Below are positions 25,832 through 35,433 of a DNA stretch of 36,326 nt, one piece after another. This DNA is from Stutzerimonas stutzeri SDM-LAC (GTDB taxonomy: Bacteria; Pseudomonadota; Gammaproteobacteria; Pseudomonadales; Pseudomonadaceae). Position 1 is the first letter of the stretch, and each line of letters opens with the position of its first letter. Location of the stretch: NCBI RefSeq assembly GCF_000235745.1, contig NZ_AGSX01000196.1:1-36326 (forward strand), read 5' to 3'. The notes beneath the pieces are model-generated. The model saw only the letters and a list, made by a program, of their open reading frames with translations, was not told the DNA's origin and did no database searches. Made by a program: the position numbers and the translations under genes.

Positions 25832-28102
25832 ATGCTGCCATTTTCCTCCCGTCCGCTCATTATTCTGCTCGCCGCCGGCCTGCTCGCCGCCCCACTGCCG
25901 CTGTATGCAGCCGACCCCGGAATCGAGCCGAGCGAGACCCAGCAGGACGGCTGGACGATCAACCTCAAGGACGCAGACATACGTGCCTTCGTTGACCAGA
26001 TCAGTCAACTGACCGGACAGACGTTCATTGTCGACCCTCGCGTAAAGGGACAGGTGAGTGTCGTGTCGTCGACAACACTGTCGCTGGACGAGGTCTATCA
26101 GTTGTTCCTGTCGGTCATGGCAACCCACGGTTACAGCGTACTCACACAGGGTGAGGTCGCGAGAATCGTGCCGAACGCCGAGGCCAAGTCCGAGGCTGGT
26201 GGCGGGCCGACCGGTGGAGACCTGCTAGAGACCAGGGTTATTCAGGTCCAGCACACATCGGCCACCGAATTGATTCCACTGATCCGCCCGCTGGTTCCGC
26301 AATATGGGCATCTCGCGGCCGTCAGCTCTGCCAACGCACTGATCATCAGTGACCGCAGCGCCAACATTGCACGCATCGAAGACCTGGTGCGGCAGCTCGA
26401 CCAAGCCCAGAACGATGATTACGCGGTAGTGAATCTGCAATACGGCTGGGCCGTCGACATCGCTGAGGTCCTGCGTAATACCTTGGCACGTGGCGAAGCC
26501 AAGGACACGGCCGGTGCGCAGATCATTGCCGATTCACGCACCAACCGCCTGATTTTCACCGGACCGGAACTGGCGCGCCAGAAGCTCGCCAGCCTGGCCA
26601 AGACACTCGACACTCCCAACACCCGCTCAGCCAATACTCGGGTGATTCGCTTGCGCCACAATGACGCCAAGTCTCTGGCCGAGACACTCGGCGACATTTC
26701 CGAAGGGCTTGCCGAACCAACAGACGGCGAGGTTCAGGGAGGACGTAACCAGAACATACTCATCCGCGCGGACGAGAGCCTCAACGCTTTGGTCATGCTG
26801 GCCGAACCCGAGTTGATCTCGACGCTCGAATCAATCGTGCGCCAACTCGATGTGCCCCGAGCGCAGGTGATGGTGGAAGCCGCGATCGTCGAAGTGTCCG
26901 GCGATATCACCGACGCGCTCGGCGTGCAGTGGGCCGTGGATGCGCGCGGCGGCACGGGTGGCGTAGGCGGCGTCAGTTTTGGTAATACCGGTCTTTCCAT
27001 CGGCAGCGTGCTCAGCGCCATCAACGACGATAAGATCCCCACTAATTTGCCCGACGGCGCCATCATCGGTGTGGGTACCCGTAGCTTCGGTGCACTGATC
27101 ACCGCACTGTCTGCCAACAGCAAGAGCAACCTGCTCTCCACCCCAAGCCTGCTGACGCTGGACAATCAGGAAGCGGAGATTCTGGTAGGCCAGAACGTGC
27201 CGTTCCAGACCGGCACTTACACCACGGATGCTTCCGGCGCGAACAACCCATTTACCACCATCGAGCGAGAGGATATCGGCGTCACACTCAAGGTGGTTCC
27301 GCATATCAACGAGGGCGCCACGCTGCGCCTGGAGATCGAGCAGGAGATTTCCTCGATTGCGCCGTCCGCCAGCCTCTCGGCGCAGGCCGTGGATCTGGTC
27401 ACCAACAAACGGTCGATCAAGAGCACCATCCTCGCCGAAGACGGCCAAGTCATCGTGCTCGGCGGATTGATTCAGGACGACGTAACCCGAACCGACTCCA
27501 AGGTGCCGCTACTCGGCGACATTCCATTTCTGGGTGCATTGTTCCGCTCGACCCAGGAAAGTCATATCAAACGCAACCTGATGGTGTTTCTGCGCCCAAC
27601 GGTGATTCGCGACCGTGCCGGCCTGGCAGCGCTTTCCGGCAAGAAATACAGCGATATTCGGGTCATCGAAGCCAACCCAGGCAGTCCAAGCATCCTGCCA
27701 GCCACTCCCGAAGGACTGTTCGATGGTCAGGGACAGCCGGCACCGGCGATCGACCTGCGCTCCAACGAGCCCAGCCAACGCAGCCGCATGCCTTCTACCC
27801 CGGCAACGCAACGCGCGCCACAAAGCTTCACTCCACAACCGCAGCCGCCGGTTCAGGCGCCCATTCGCTCAGGCTGGGCAGTGCAACTGGCGAGCCTGCA
27901 AAACGGAGACAGTGCGCAGGCGCTGATGAGCAAGCTCCGCGAGGAAGGATTCGACGCCTACCTTCGCGTCGCCGGTCGCACGCACCGGGTGTTCGTGGGC
28001 CCGATAGACAGTCGGCAGGAAGCCAAGCGAATTCGCGATGAACTGGAAATCGAACAGCGGCTCGACGGTTTTGTGGTGAATTTCGAGCCGACGATGAATT
28101 GA
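25832..28102 (+). CDS. gspD: Type II secretion secretin GspD with C-terminal SPOR domain
   Basis: The 756-residue product forms the outer-membrane exit channel of the T2SS. It has a signal peptide (1–26), N0 (about 39–113), N1 (132–190), N2 (196–262), N3 (269–341) and the secretin core (about 400–590) with the signature VPLLGDIPFLGALFR at 558–572. After the core, where XcpQ has its short S-region, comes a Pro/Gln-rich linker (about 632–679) and then a complete SPOR domain (680–753, GWAVQLASL … RVFVGP … LDGFVVNFEP). SPOR domains bind glycan strands lacking stem peptides. XcpQ of P. aeruginosa is about 100 residues shorter and lacks this part. The frame is continuous, so this is a true fusion. 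A pilotin gene is not nearby, and the SPOR domain may help position or anchor the channel. Confidence 0.93.
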   Translation: MLPFSSRPLIILLAAGLLAAPLPLYAADPGIEPSETQQDGWTINLKDADIRAFVDQISQLTGQTFIVDPRVKGQVSVVSSTTLSLDEVYQLFLSVMATHGYSVLTQGEVARIVPNAEAKSEAGGGPTGGDLLETRVIQVQHTSATELIPLIRPLVPQYGHLAAVSSANALIISDRSANIARIEDLVRQLDQAQNDDYAVVNLQYGWAVDIAEVLRNTLARGEAKDTAGAQIIADSRTNRLIFTGPELARQKLASLAKTLDTPNTRSANTRVIRLRHNDAKSLAETLGDISEGLAEPTDGEVQGGRNQNILIRADESLNALVMLAEPELISTLESIVRQLDVPRAQVMVEAAIVEVSGDITDALGVQWAVDARGGTGGVGGVSFGNTGLSIGSVLSAINDDKIPTNLPDGAIIGVGTRSFGALITALSANSKSNLLSTPSLLTLDNQEAEILVGQNVPFQTGTYTTDASGANNPFTTIEREDIGVTLKVVPHINEGATLRLEIEQEISSIAPSASLSAQAVDLVTNKRSIKSTILAEDGQVIVLGGLIQDDVTRTDSKVPLLGDIPFLGALFRSTQESHIKRNLMVFLRPTVIRDRAGLAALSGKKYSDIRVIEANPGSPSILPATPEGLFDGQGQPAPAIDLRSNEPSQRSRMPSTPATQRAPQSFTPQPQPPVQAPIRSGWAVQLASLQNGDSAQALMSKLREEGFDAYLRVAGRTHRVFVGPIDSRQEAKRIRDELEIEQRLDGFVVNFEPTMN

Positions 28103-28156
28103 AGACCTGAACCTCTGCACTGAGGCTCAAGTTGGCGCACGAACCCTAAACAAAGA

Positions 28157-28177
28157 ACCCCGCTAAAAAGCGGGGGT
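28157..28177. terminator. Bidirectional terminator between gspD and metZ
   Basis: CCCCGCT (28158–28164) pairs with AGCGGGG (28169–28175) around an AAAA loop. On the + strand it is followed by TCCTTTAACT, on the − strand by TTCTTTGTTT. It lies between the convergent gspD and metZ stops. Confidence 0.75.
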
Positions 28178-28197
28178 CCTTTAACTGCCGTCTCGAT

Positions 28198-29409
28198 CTA
28201 GAGCGCTGCCAATCCTCTTGCCAGATCGGCTTGTAAGTCGGCCACGTCCTCAAGCCCAACAGCGAGCCGGATCAAGCTATCCCGAATCCCGGCTTTGGCC
28301 CGGTCTTCGGCGGACAACCGTCCATGGGTGGTGGATCCAGGATGGGTGATGGTGGTTTTGCTGTCGCCCAGGTTTGCCGTGATTGAGATCAGACAGGTGG
28401 CATCGATGAAACGCCAGGCGCCCTCCTTGCCCCCAGCCACCTCAAAACTCAGCACCGCGCCGAAGTCTTTCTGCTGACGCTTTGCCAGTTCATGTTGTGG
28501 GTGGCTTGGCAAACCCGCGTAGTAGACCTTGTCGACGCCCGGCTGTTGCTCCAGCCACTCCGCCAGTACCCGTGCACTGGCGCAATGGGCCTGCATCCGC
28601 AGGCGCAGCGTCTCCAGCCCCTTCAGAAACACCCAAGCGTTAAACGGGCTCAGCGTGGGTCCGGCGGTGCGCAGAAAGCCCACCACTTCCTTCATCAGCT
28701 CGGCACGACCAGCAACCACACCGCCCAGGCAACGGCCCTGGCCATCGATGTATTTCGTGGCGGAATGAATGACGATGTCCGCGCCAAGAGCCAAAGGCTG
28801 CTGCAGAACCGGCGTGCAGAAGCAATTGTCCACAGCGAGCATGGCACCCTTGCTGTGACACAGTGTTGCCAGCTCGGCAATATCCACCAACTCAGCCAAC
28901 GGATTGGATGGCGACTCGACGAAGACCAGCTTGGTGTTGGGCTTGAACGCCGGCGCCCAGGCTGCAAGATCGGTAAGCGGTACGTAATCGACCTGGAGTC
29001 CGAAACGTTTGAGGTATTTCTCGAACAACGAAACCGTCGCGCCGAAAACGCTACGCGACACCAGCACGTGGTCGCCGGCAGAACACAAGCTCATCACCAT
29101 GGCGAGAATCGCGGACATCCCTGATGCAGTCGCTACGGCCTGCTCAGCACCCTCCATCGCGGCAATGCGTTCTTCGAACGCTCGCACTGTGGGGTTGGTA
29201 TAGCGTGAATAGACATTACCCGGAACCTCACCGGCAAAACGCGATGCAGCGTCAGCGGCACTTCGAAACACATAGCTGGAGGTAAAGAACAGCGCCTCGC
29301 CATGCTCTCCTTCCGGCGAGCGACGCTGGCCCGCCCGAACAGCCAGCGTATCCATCTTTGCACCATACAAATCGCTGTCCAGCCGGCCTGCGTCCCAGTC
29401 GGTTGTCAT
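28198..29409 (-). CDS. metZ: O-succinylhomoserine sulfhydrylase
   Basis: The product has 403 residues of the Cys/Met-metabolism PLP family. It makes homocysteine from O-succinylhomoserine and sulfide in methionine synthesis. The PLP-binding lysine is Lys219 in HSATKYIDGQGR; the upstream SRYTNPTVRAFE and ATASGMSAI motifs are also typical. The assignment to MetZ rather than MetB or MetC rests on the start (MDTLAVRAGQRRSPEGEHGEALFFTSS pattern) and on the purF-metZ neighbourhood known from pseudomonads. The ATG at 29409 has GGTGGA upstream. It is the last gene of the long housekeeping run, 45 bases after purF. Confidence 0.93.
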   Translation of the reverse strand: MTTDWDAGRLDSDLYGAKMDTLAVRAGQRRSPEGEHGEALFFTSSYVFRSAADAASRFAGEVPGNVYSRYTNPTVRAFEERIAAMEGAEQAVATASGMSAILAMVMSLCSAGDHVLVSRSVFGATVSLFEKYLKRFGLQVDYVPLTDLAAWAPAFKPNTKLVFVESPSNPLAELVDIAELATLCHSKGAMLAVDNCFCTPVLQQPLALGADIVIHSATKYIDGQGRCLGGVVAGRAELMKEVVGFLRTAGPTLSPFNAWVFLKGLETLRLRMQAHCASARVLAEWLEQQPGVDKVYYAGLPSHPQHELAKRQQKDFGAVLSFEVAGGKEGAWRFIDATCLISITANLGDSKTTITHPGSTTHGRLSAEDRAKAGIRDSLIRLAVGLEDVADLQADLARGLAAL

Positions 29410-29454
29410 AGTCGTTTCCACCTTGGACCAAGGCGGCAAAGGCCGCCGGTTCGA

Positions 29455-30960
29455 TCAGTTGTTATACAGGTCGATAATGGCGCTGCCGGCGACGCCCTTG
29501 CTTTTGCTCAGGTCGTTGCGGGCCTGTTCGATCTTGTGCAGATAGACATCATCGATGTCACCCGTCACATACTTGCCGTCAAACACTGCGCAATCGAAGT
29601 TCTCTATCTTTACCTTACCGCCACCTACCGCATCGATCAGGTCAGGTAGATCCTGATAGATCAGCCAATCGGCACCTATCAGCTCCGCGACCTCTTCAGT
29701 ACTGCGATTGTGCGCGATGAGCTCGTGCGCGCTGGGCATGTCGATGCCGTAAACGTTTGGATAGCGAACAGCCGGTGCTGCAGAACAAAAATAGACGTTT
29801 TTCGCGCCGGCTTCGCGGGCCATCTGGATGATTTGCTTGCAGGTAGTACCGCGGACAATCGAGTCATCCACGAGCATGACGTTCTTGCCGCGGAATTCTA
29901 GGTCGATGGCATTGAGCTTCTGCCGCACCGATTTCTTGCGCGCTGCCTGACCGGGCATGATGAAGGTCCGGCCAATGTAGCGGTTCTTGACGAAGCCTTC
30001 GCGAAACTTCACACCCAGCCGATTGGCCAGCTCCAAGGCAGCCGTGCGGCTGGTGTCGGGAATCGGGATGACGACATCGATATCGTGCTCGGGGCGCTCG
30101 CGAAGGATTTTGTCAGCCAGCTTCTCGCCCATGCGCAGGCGCGCCTTGTATACCGAAACGCCATCCATCAGCGAGTCCGAACGCGCCAGATAGACATGTT
30201 CGAAGATGCAGGGCGCATAGTGCGGGTTCGGCGCGCACTGGCGGGTGTGCAACTTGCCATCTGCGGTGATGTAGACAGCTTCACCTGGGGCGAGATCGCG
30301 GATCAGTGAAAAGCCCAGCACGTCCAGCGCAACGCTTTCAGACGCGATCATGTACTCCACGCCCTGATCGGTGTGCCGCTGCCCAAACACGATTGGACGG
30401 ATTGCATGCGGATCGCGGAAGCCAACGATGCCATAGCCGGTCACCATCGCGACCACTGCATAACCGCCTACACAACGCTCGTGCACCTTGGCCACCGCAG
30501 CGAAGACATCCTCCTCGGTGGGCTGCAACTTGCCTCGCACTGCCAGCTCATGAGCAAAAACGTTGAGCAGTACTTCCGAGTCGGAATTGGTGTTCACATG
30601 GCGCAGGTCGGACTCGTAGATTTCCTTGGTCAACTGGTCGACGTTAGTCAGGTTGCCGTTATGCGCGAGCGTGATGCCATAAGGGGAGTTCACATAAAAA
30701 GGTTGCGCCTCCGCCGAGCTCGAACTGCCCGCGGTGGGATAACGCACATGACCGATCCCCATGTTGCCTACCAGCCGCTGCATGTGACGCTGCTGGAATA
30801 CGTCCCGAACCAGCCCGTTGTCCTTGCGCAGGAACAGCTTGCCGCTGTCACTGGTCACGATTCCAGCGGCGTCCTGCCCGCGATGTTGCAGTACGGTAAG
30901 CGCGTCATACAACGCCTGATTGACGTTCGACTTACCGACAATGCCGACAATGCCACACAT
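29455..30960 (-). CDS. purF: Amidophosphoribosyltransferase
   Basis: The product has 501 residues. It opens [10 protein letters not shown], so Cys2 becomes the N-terminal nucleophile of the glutaminase domain after Met removal. The PRPP-binding loop [11 protein letters not shown] is at 363–373. It performs the first committed step of purine synthesis, making phosphoribosylamine from PRPP and glutamine. GAGG precedes the ATG at 30960. It follows cvpA by 84 bases, the classic cvpA-purF arrangement of gammaproteobacteria. Confidence 0.98.
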   Translation of the reverse strand: MCGIVGIVGKSNVNQALYDALTVLQHRGQDAAGIVTSDSGKLFLRKDNGLVRDVFQQRHMQRLVGNMGIGHVRYPTAGSSSSAEAQPFYVNSPYGITLAHNGNLTNVDQLTKEIYESDLRHVNTNSDSEVLLNVFAHELAVRGKLQPTEEDVFAAVAKVHERCVGGYAVVAMVTGYGIVGFRDPHAIRPIVFGQRHTDQGVEYMIASESVALDVLGFSLIRDLAPGEAVYITADGKLHTRQCAPNPHYAPCIFEHVYLARSDSLMDGVSVYKARLRMGEKLADKILRERPEHDIDVVIPIPDTSRTAALELANRLGVKFREGFVKNRYIGRTFIMPGQAARKKSVRQKLNAIDLEFRGKNVMLVDDSIVRGTTCKQIIQMAREAGAKNVYFCSAAPAVRYPNVYGIDMPSAHELIAHNRSTEEVAELIGADWLIYQDLPDLIDAVGGGKVKIENFDCAVFDGKYVTGDIDDVYLHKIEQARNDLSKSKGVAGSAIIDLYNN

Positions 30961-31044
30961 GCAAGGAACCTCTCAGTTGTTACAGGCTGATCCGGACATA
31001 GCACAGGCTTCAGCCTGGACACGTCCTTCTAATGATTGCTCGTC

Positions 31045-31557
31045 TTAGCTTGAAGCATCCAGCGAGCCGGCTACCCACTGACTTCCAAACCCGAGAATCA
31101 GGTTCTTCGACCAGTCGGCAACCAACAGAAAATGAGGCAGCAGGGTCGACTCTCGCCACCAGGGATCCTGCTGGACAGGAGCAAGGCTGAGCAGGCCAAC
31201 CAACACCACGACCAACAGCCCCCCTCGGGCAGCACCGAATACCATGCCGAGGAAACGGTCGGTACCGGAAAGGCCGGTAACCCGCACCAGTTCCCCGATC
31301 AAAAAGTTGGCCAGCGCGCCGACCAGCAAGGTCAGGACGAACAGAATGACGCATGCTGCGATGACCTGGAAGGAAGGTGTGCTGATGAACTCAGAGAGGT
31401 GATGCGAAAGCGCTCCACCGAACATCCAGGCGACGACACCCGCGATGATCCAGGTGAGCAGAGAAAGTGCTTCTTTGACGAAACCACGTTTCAAACTGAT
31501 CAGGCTGGAAATGACCACAATGGCGATAAACGCCCAATCGACCCAGGTGAATGTCAC
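31045..31557 (-). CDS. cvpA: CvpA family inner-membrane protein
   Basis: The 170-residue product has about four TM segments, starting MTFTWVDWAFIAIVVISSLISLKRG, with FVKEALSLLTWIIAG and LGMVFGAARGGLLV matching the CvpA/colicin V production family. E. coli CvpA is needed for colicin V export and for envelope stress tolerance; the mechanism is unknown. The start is a GTG at 31557 with AGGA six bases upstream. It lies just upstream of purF, as in E. coli. Confidence 0.92.
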   Translation of the reverse strand: MTFTWVDWAFIAIVVISSLISLKRGFVKEALSLLTWIIAGVVAWMFGGALSHHLSEFISTPSFQVIAACVILFVLTLLVGALANFLIGELVRVTGLSGTDRFLGMVFGAARGGLLVVVLVGLLSLAPVQQDPWWRESTLLPHFLLVADWSKNLILGFGSQWVAGSLDASS

Positions 31558-31673
31558 AGGGTTTCCTGCAAAGGAGAAAGGCGACGTATTTTAGCAGAGC
31601 GCCCGCCAGGGAGTAAGCACCGCAAAAGCGCCCTCCCGACTGGCGTTTAAACGAGGTGGATTGCCTTTGGAAA

Positions 31674-32303
31674 TCAGCCTTGCTCCGGCTTGAAACGTAC
31701 GACGAATCCATCGAGTTTCTGCTGTCGCTGCAATTGATCGCGCAGGCGGTTGGCCTCCGCCCGCTCGACCAACGGCCCGACAAATACCCGATTCATCCCG
31801 TCGGCAGTGCGTATATAGGCGTTATAGCCTTGGGACCGCAGTGTTTTCTGGAGCTTGTCGGCGTTCTCTCGACTGGAGAGGCTGGCCAGTTGCACGGACC
31901 AGCTGACCGGAAGATTAGCCGCATCCAGTCGCTGCTCTTCAGCCGTCGCCGGCTTGGCTGGCGGGGCCGCGGTGATTGCCGGTACAGGTGTTTCCGGAGC
32001 AGGCTCTGCCTCAGGGGGGGCGGAACTGATCGGGTCAGAGAGACGACTGGAATCGGCCGCCGGCTCTTCTTCTATAATCTCGTACTCTTCAGGGAGCGCG
32101 CTGACCTCTGGCTCAGGCACCTCTACAGGCTGTGTTTCAATAACCGGTGTAGCGGGCGCTTCTGGCATTGCCGGCGCATCAACGACGACCTGCTGGCCGG
32201 CATCATCACGGTTGAAAAGCATCGGCACGAATATCACTGCTAGCGCAACAAGCACCAACGCGCCAACGATACGCTGCAACAATCCTCTATCCACCAAAAG
32301 CAT
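31674..32303 (-). CDS. DedD-like inner-membrane SPOR-domain protein
   Basis: The product has 209 residues if the ATG at 32303 is used. One TM (about residues 11–30), a long Pro/Glu/Ala-rich periplasmic linker (about 38–130) and a SPOR domain (about 133–206, SWSVQLASL … RVFVGP … LDGFVVRFKP) make the DedD architecture. DedD binds septal peptidoglycan and takes part in cell division. The start is uncertain: GGAGGG is only one base from the ATG, so the TTG at 32297 or GTG at 32294 may be used. All overlap the 3' end of folC. Its SPOR domain is the close relative of the one on GspD. Confidence 0.9.
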   Translation of the reverse strand: MLLVDRGLLQRIVGALVLVALAVIFVPMLFNRDDAGQQVVVDAPAMPEAPATPVIETQPVEVPEPEVSALPEEYEIIEEEPAADSSRLSDPISSAPPEAEPAPETPVPAITAAPPAKPATAEEQRLDAANLPVSWSVQLASLSSRENADKLQKTLRSQGYNAYIRTADGMNRVFVGPLVERAEANRLRDQLQRQQKLDGFVVRFKPEQG

Positions 32304-33591
32304 GCCCTCCACTCGATGCGTGCCGGTCAAGCCAGGCCAGCGCTTCAGCCACGCAGTAAAAAGATCCAAATACAACTATCTCGTCACCCTTGCGCGCGTG
32401 CTCACACTGCCGCTGGAGCGCTTCGGATATTCCAGGATAGATAGTGACGGCCGCGCCCCGGTCCATCAATGCCGAACTCAGCTCGCCTGCCGTTCGCGAA
32501 CGAGGGGTAGGCAACGGCGCAACCGCCCAGGCATCGAAAACGCCTTCCAGCGCATTGACCACGCCGAAAAGATCTTTATCAGCCAAAAGACCGAAAACTG
32601 CGAGGCGGCGACCGGATATCGATTCCTGAAGCAGTTGACCGGCCAGGAAGGCAGCTGCGTGGGGGTTATGCCCGACATCCAGCATTATCGTCAGCTCAAC
32701 GCCGCGCCAGCAGACGCTGCGCCGATCCAGGCGACCGGTAACGCGGGTGTCTTGTAGCGCCTCGACGAGTTGTTCCGGGTGCCATGAGGACTCGAGCAAT
32801 GCAAACGCTTGCAGCGCTAACGCTGCGTTATCCAGTGGCAGGTTGAGCATCGGTAGATCGAGCAACTCTCGGCTAAGCCCTTTGGCGTCTTTACCGCGCC
32901 AATGCCAACAGCCGGCCTCCTTGCTCAGATCGAAATCACGCCCACGGATCAGCAGTGGCACAGCGGACCGGGCTGCGCTTTCCAGCATTGATGCTGGCGG
33001 ATCGGCGTCGCCGCATACAGCGGGCTTTGCGGGGCGAAATATCCCGGCCTTTTCAAATGCCACGCTTTCGCGGGTCGTTCCAAGCCATTCGGCATGATCC
33101 AGACCGATATTGGTCAGCACCGCCACGTCGGCATCAACGAGGTTTACCGCATCGAGACGCCCGCCTAACCCGACTTCCAGAACCACAGCATCAAGCGCTT
33201 CGCGCTCGAAAAGCCACAAAGCGGCCAGCGTGCCCATTTCAAAGTAGGTAAGGGAAACAGAGCCGCGTGCCTGCTCCACAGCCTCGAATGCTTCGCATAA
33301 GGCCTCATCTGTCGCATCGGCATGGTTGAGACGAACCCGCTCGTTGTAGCGCAACAGATGCGGTGAACTGTAAACACCCACCGTCTTGCCCTGTCCCGCC
33401 AGCATTCGAGCAATAAACGCACATGTCGAACCCTTGCCATTGGTACCGGTAACGGTAACAACCTGGCGAGCCGGACGCGTGAGCCCGAGCCTCGCAGCGA
33501 CTTCGCGGGACCGTTCGAGCCCCATATCAATGGCTACAGGATGCAGCTGCTCCAAGTACTCGAGCCAGTCCTTCAGGCTCCGCCGGGTCAT
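32287..33591 (-). CDS. folC: Bifunctional dihydrofolate synthase / folylpolyglutamate synthase
   Basis: The product has 434 residues of the Mur-ligase family. The ATP-binding loop [10 protein letters not shown] lies at about 47–56, and the metal/ATP region GLDHAEWLG and the late DVGHNPHAA motif are present. It adds glutamate to dihydropteroate and further glutamates to folates in the cytoplasm. The ATG overlaps the accD stop by four bases (ATGA), and the gene end overlaps the dedD-like start, so translation runs through accD-folC-dedD. Confidence 0.96.
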   Translation of the reverse strand: MTRRSLKDWLEYLEQLHPVAIDMGLERSREVAARLGLTRPARQVVTVTGTNGKGSTCAFIARMLAGQGKTVGVYSSPHLLRYNERVRLNHADATDEALCEAFEAVEQARGSVSLTYFEMGTLAALWLFEREALDAVVLEVGLGGRLDAVNLVDADVAVLTNIGLDHAEWLGTTRESVAFEKAGIFRPAKPAVCGDADPPASMLESAARSAVPLLIRGRDFDLSKEAGCWHWRGKDAKGLSRELLDLPMLNLPLDNAALALQAFALLESSWHPEQLVEALQDTRVTGRLDRRSVCWRGVELTIMLDVGHNPHAAAFLAGQLLQESISGRRLAVFGLLADKDLFGVVNALEGVFDAWAVAPLPTPRSRTAGELSSALMDRGAAVTIYPGISEALQRQCEHARKGDEIVVFGSFYCVAEALAWLDRHASSGGHAFGG

Positions 33592-34481
33592 GCGTCGGCC
33601 GTAACCAAAGCGGGTTCGCCCGGGGTAGGCAACTGCTGAAGCTGGGCCAGAAGACGCGATAGACGAGCTCGCAGTTCGGAGCGTGGAACGATCAAGTCGA
33701 TCGCGCCATGATCAAGTAGGAACTCACTACGCTGGAAGCCTTCTGGCAGCTTCTCACGCACTGTCTGCTCAATCACGCGCGGACCGGCAAAGCCAATCAG
33801 CGCCTTAGGTTCGGCAACGATCACGTCGCCCAACATGGCGAGACTTGCCGATACACCACCATAAACCGGGTCGGTGAGGACGGAGATGAATGGCAACCCC
33901 TCCTCGCGCATACGAGCCAGGACTGCTGAAGTCTTGGCCATCTGCATCAGCGAAATCAGCGCCTCTTGCATACGCGCGCCGCCGGATGCGGCAAAGCAGA
34001 CCAGAGGACAGCGTTGTTCAAGCGCGGCGTTCGCGGCACGCACAAAGCGCTCTCCTACGATTGCCCCCATGGAACCGCCCATGAACGAAAACTCGAATGC
34101 GCAAGCCACTACCGGCATTTGCATCAAGGTTCCGCTCATTGCGATAAGGGCATCCTTTTCCCCTGTTTGCTTCTGCGCAGCGGAGAGGCGGTCCTTGTAT
34201 TTTTTACTATCCCGGAATTTCAGTCGGTCGACTGGTTCGAGCTCCGCAGCGAGCTCTTCGCGGCCGTCCTTATCGAGGAATATATCCAGCCGCGTCCGCG
34301 CGTCGATCCGCATGTGATGCTGACACTTAGGGCAGACATCCAGGGTTTTCTCCAGCTCCGGCCGATAGAGCACCGCTTCACACGACGGACACTTGTGCCA
34401 CAGCCCTTCGGGCACTGAGCTTTTCTGCGTTTCCGAGCGCATGATCGAGGGGATCAGCTTATCTACCAGCCAGTTGCTCAT
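33588..34481 (-). CDS. accD: Acetyl-CoA carboxylase carboxyltransferase subunit beta
   Basis: The 297-residue product starts at the ATG at 34481 with GGAG eight bases upstream. An N-terminal zinc ribbon (C31, C34, C50, C53) is followed by the crotonase-like carboxyltransferase domain with [20 protein letters not shown] and [16 protein letters not shown]. With AccA it transfers CO2 from biotin to acetyl-CoA in fatty acid synthesis. It is preceded by a 217-bp gap after trpF, which probably holds a promoter. Confidence 0.98.
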   Translation of the reverse strand: MSNWLVDKLIPSIMRSETQKSSVPEGLWHKCPSCEAVLYRPELEKTLDVCPKCQHHMRIDARTRLDIFLDKDGREELAAELEPVDRLKFRDSKKYKDRLSAAQKQTGEKDALIAMSGTLMQMPVVACAFEFSFMGGSMGAIVGERFVRAANAALEQRCPLVCFAASGGARMQEALISLMQMAKTSAVLARMREEGLPFISVLTDPVYGGVSASLAMLGDVIVAEPKALIGFAGPRVIEQTVREKLPEGFQRSEFLLDHGAIDLIVPRSELRARLSRLLAQLQQLPTPGEPALVTADA

Positions 34482-34698
34482 GCTTTTATTCTCCACAGCT
34501 TGTCAGACCCGCGCGTAGCGACTGCACGCACCGGAAATATTCATGTTTGCGACCGGTCTCCAATCGGAGCTCACTGCGTCGCGTAGGCGATAACCATAGG
34601 GCTCTGTCACCGAAACCTGCCCCATCTAACAATGACAATGCATCATTGATGGCAACAATCCAGCGAATGGTAACTGGACGGCAAGCAATCTCGGTTCG

Positions 34699-35322
34699 TC
34701 ACATCGACGACCTTACCAACCGAACAAACTCCTTCACACTCGTGGCATCTTTGACACCCTTGCTACGCTCCACTCCCCCGCTTACATCCACGGCGAACGG
34801 CCGCACCTCGGCGACGGCCTGCCGTACGTTCTGGCAGGTCAGTCCACCGGCAAGTATTAGAGGCTTGGGGAGGTCAGTCGGTATCAGCGACCAATCGAAA
34901 ACCTTCCCTGTGCCACCATGAACGCCGGTAACGAAGGTGTCGAGTAAAATGGCGCTGGCTCCAGCGTAGCGTGCGGCCTGCTGTCGAACGTCCTCGCCTG
35001 TCTGAACTCGGAGCGCTTTGTACCAAGGCCGACCGAAACCTTCGCAGTCGGCAGGAGTTTCATCACCGTGAAACTGCAACATATCCAGCTGTACGGCATC
35101 GAGCGTTTCGCTGATCTCGCTACGCGATGCGTTGACGAACAAGCCGACGGTTGTGACGAAGGGTGGCAGGGCAGCAACTATCTCACGCGCCTGCTGAACA
35201 TTCACAGCCCGCGGGCTGCTGGCATAGAACACCAGACCTATCGCATCCGCTCCAGCTTCCGCGGCGATAAGCGCGTCTTCGACGCTGGTGATTCCACAGA
35301 TCTTGCTACGAACGATAGGCAA
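34699..35322 (-). CDS. trpF: Phosphoribosylanthranilate isomerase
   Basis: The product has 207 residues, the normal length, if translation begins at a TTG at 35322; no ATG or GTG is available before the conserved [10 protein letters not shown] segment. Catalytic Cys9 lies in KICGIT, and the matching Asp is in [10 protein letters not shown]. Substrate-phosphate motifs LILAGGL and SGGVE are present. It converts phosphoribosylanthranilate to its carboxyphenylamino form in tryptophan synthesis. It lies between truA (111 bp upstream) and accD; the other trp genes are not here. Confidence 0.94.
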   Translation of the reverse strand: MPIVRSKICGITSVEDALIAAEAGADAIGLVFYASSPRAVNVQQAREIVAALPPFVTTVGLFVNASRSEISETLDAVQLDMLQFHGDETPADCEGFGRPWYKALRVQTGEDVRQQAARYAGASAILLDTFVTGVHGGTGKVFDWSLIPTDLPKPLILAGGLTCQNVRQAVAEVRPFAVDVSGGVERSKGVKDATSVKEFVRLVRSSM

Positions 35323-35433
35323 CGGCAGGCACCTGCGATAGAAGACCTCGGATGGTAACAAAAGCGCCGGAGGCTGCAACCTGCATCATCCAACCTGCAC
35401 CGCCCAAAGCCCGTTTAACGTGGCCCTTTTACT

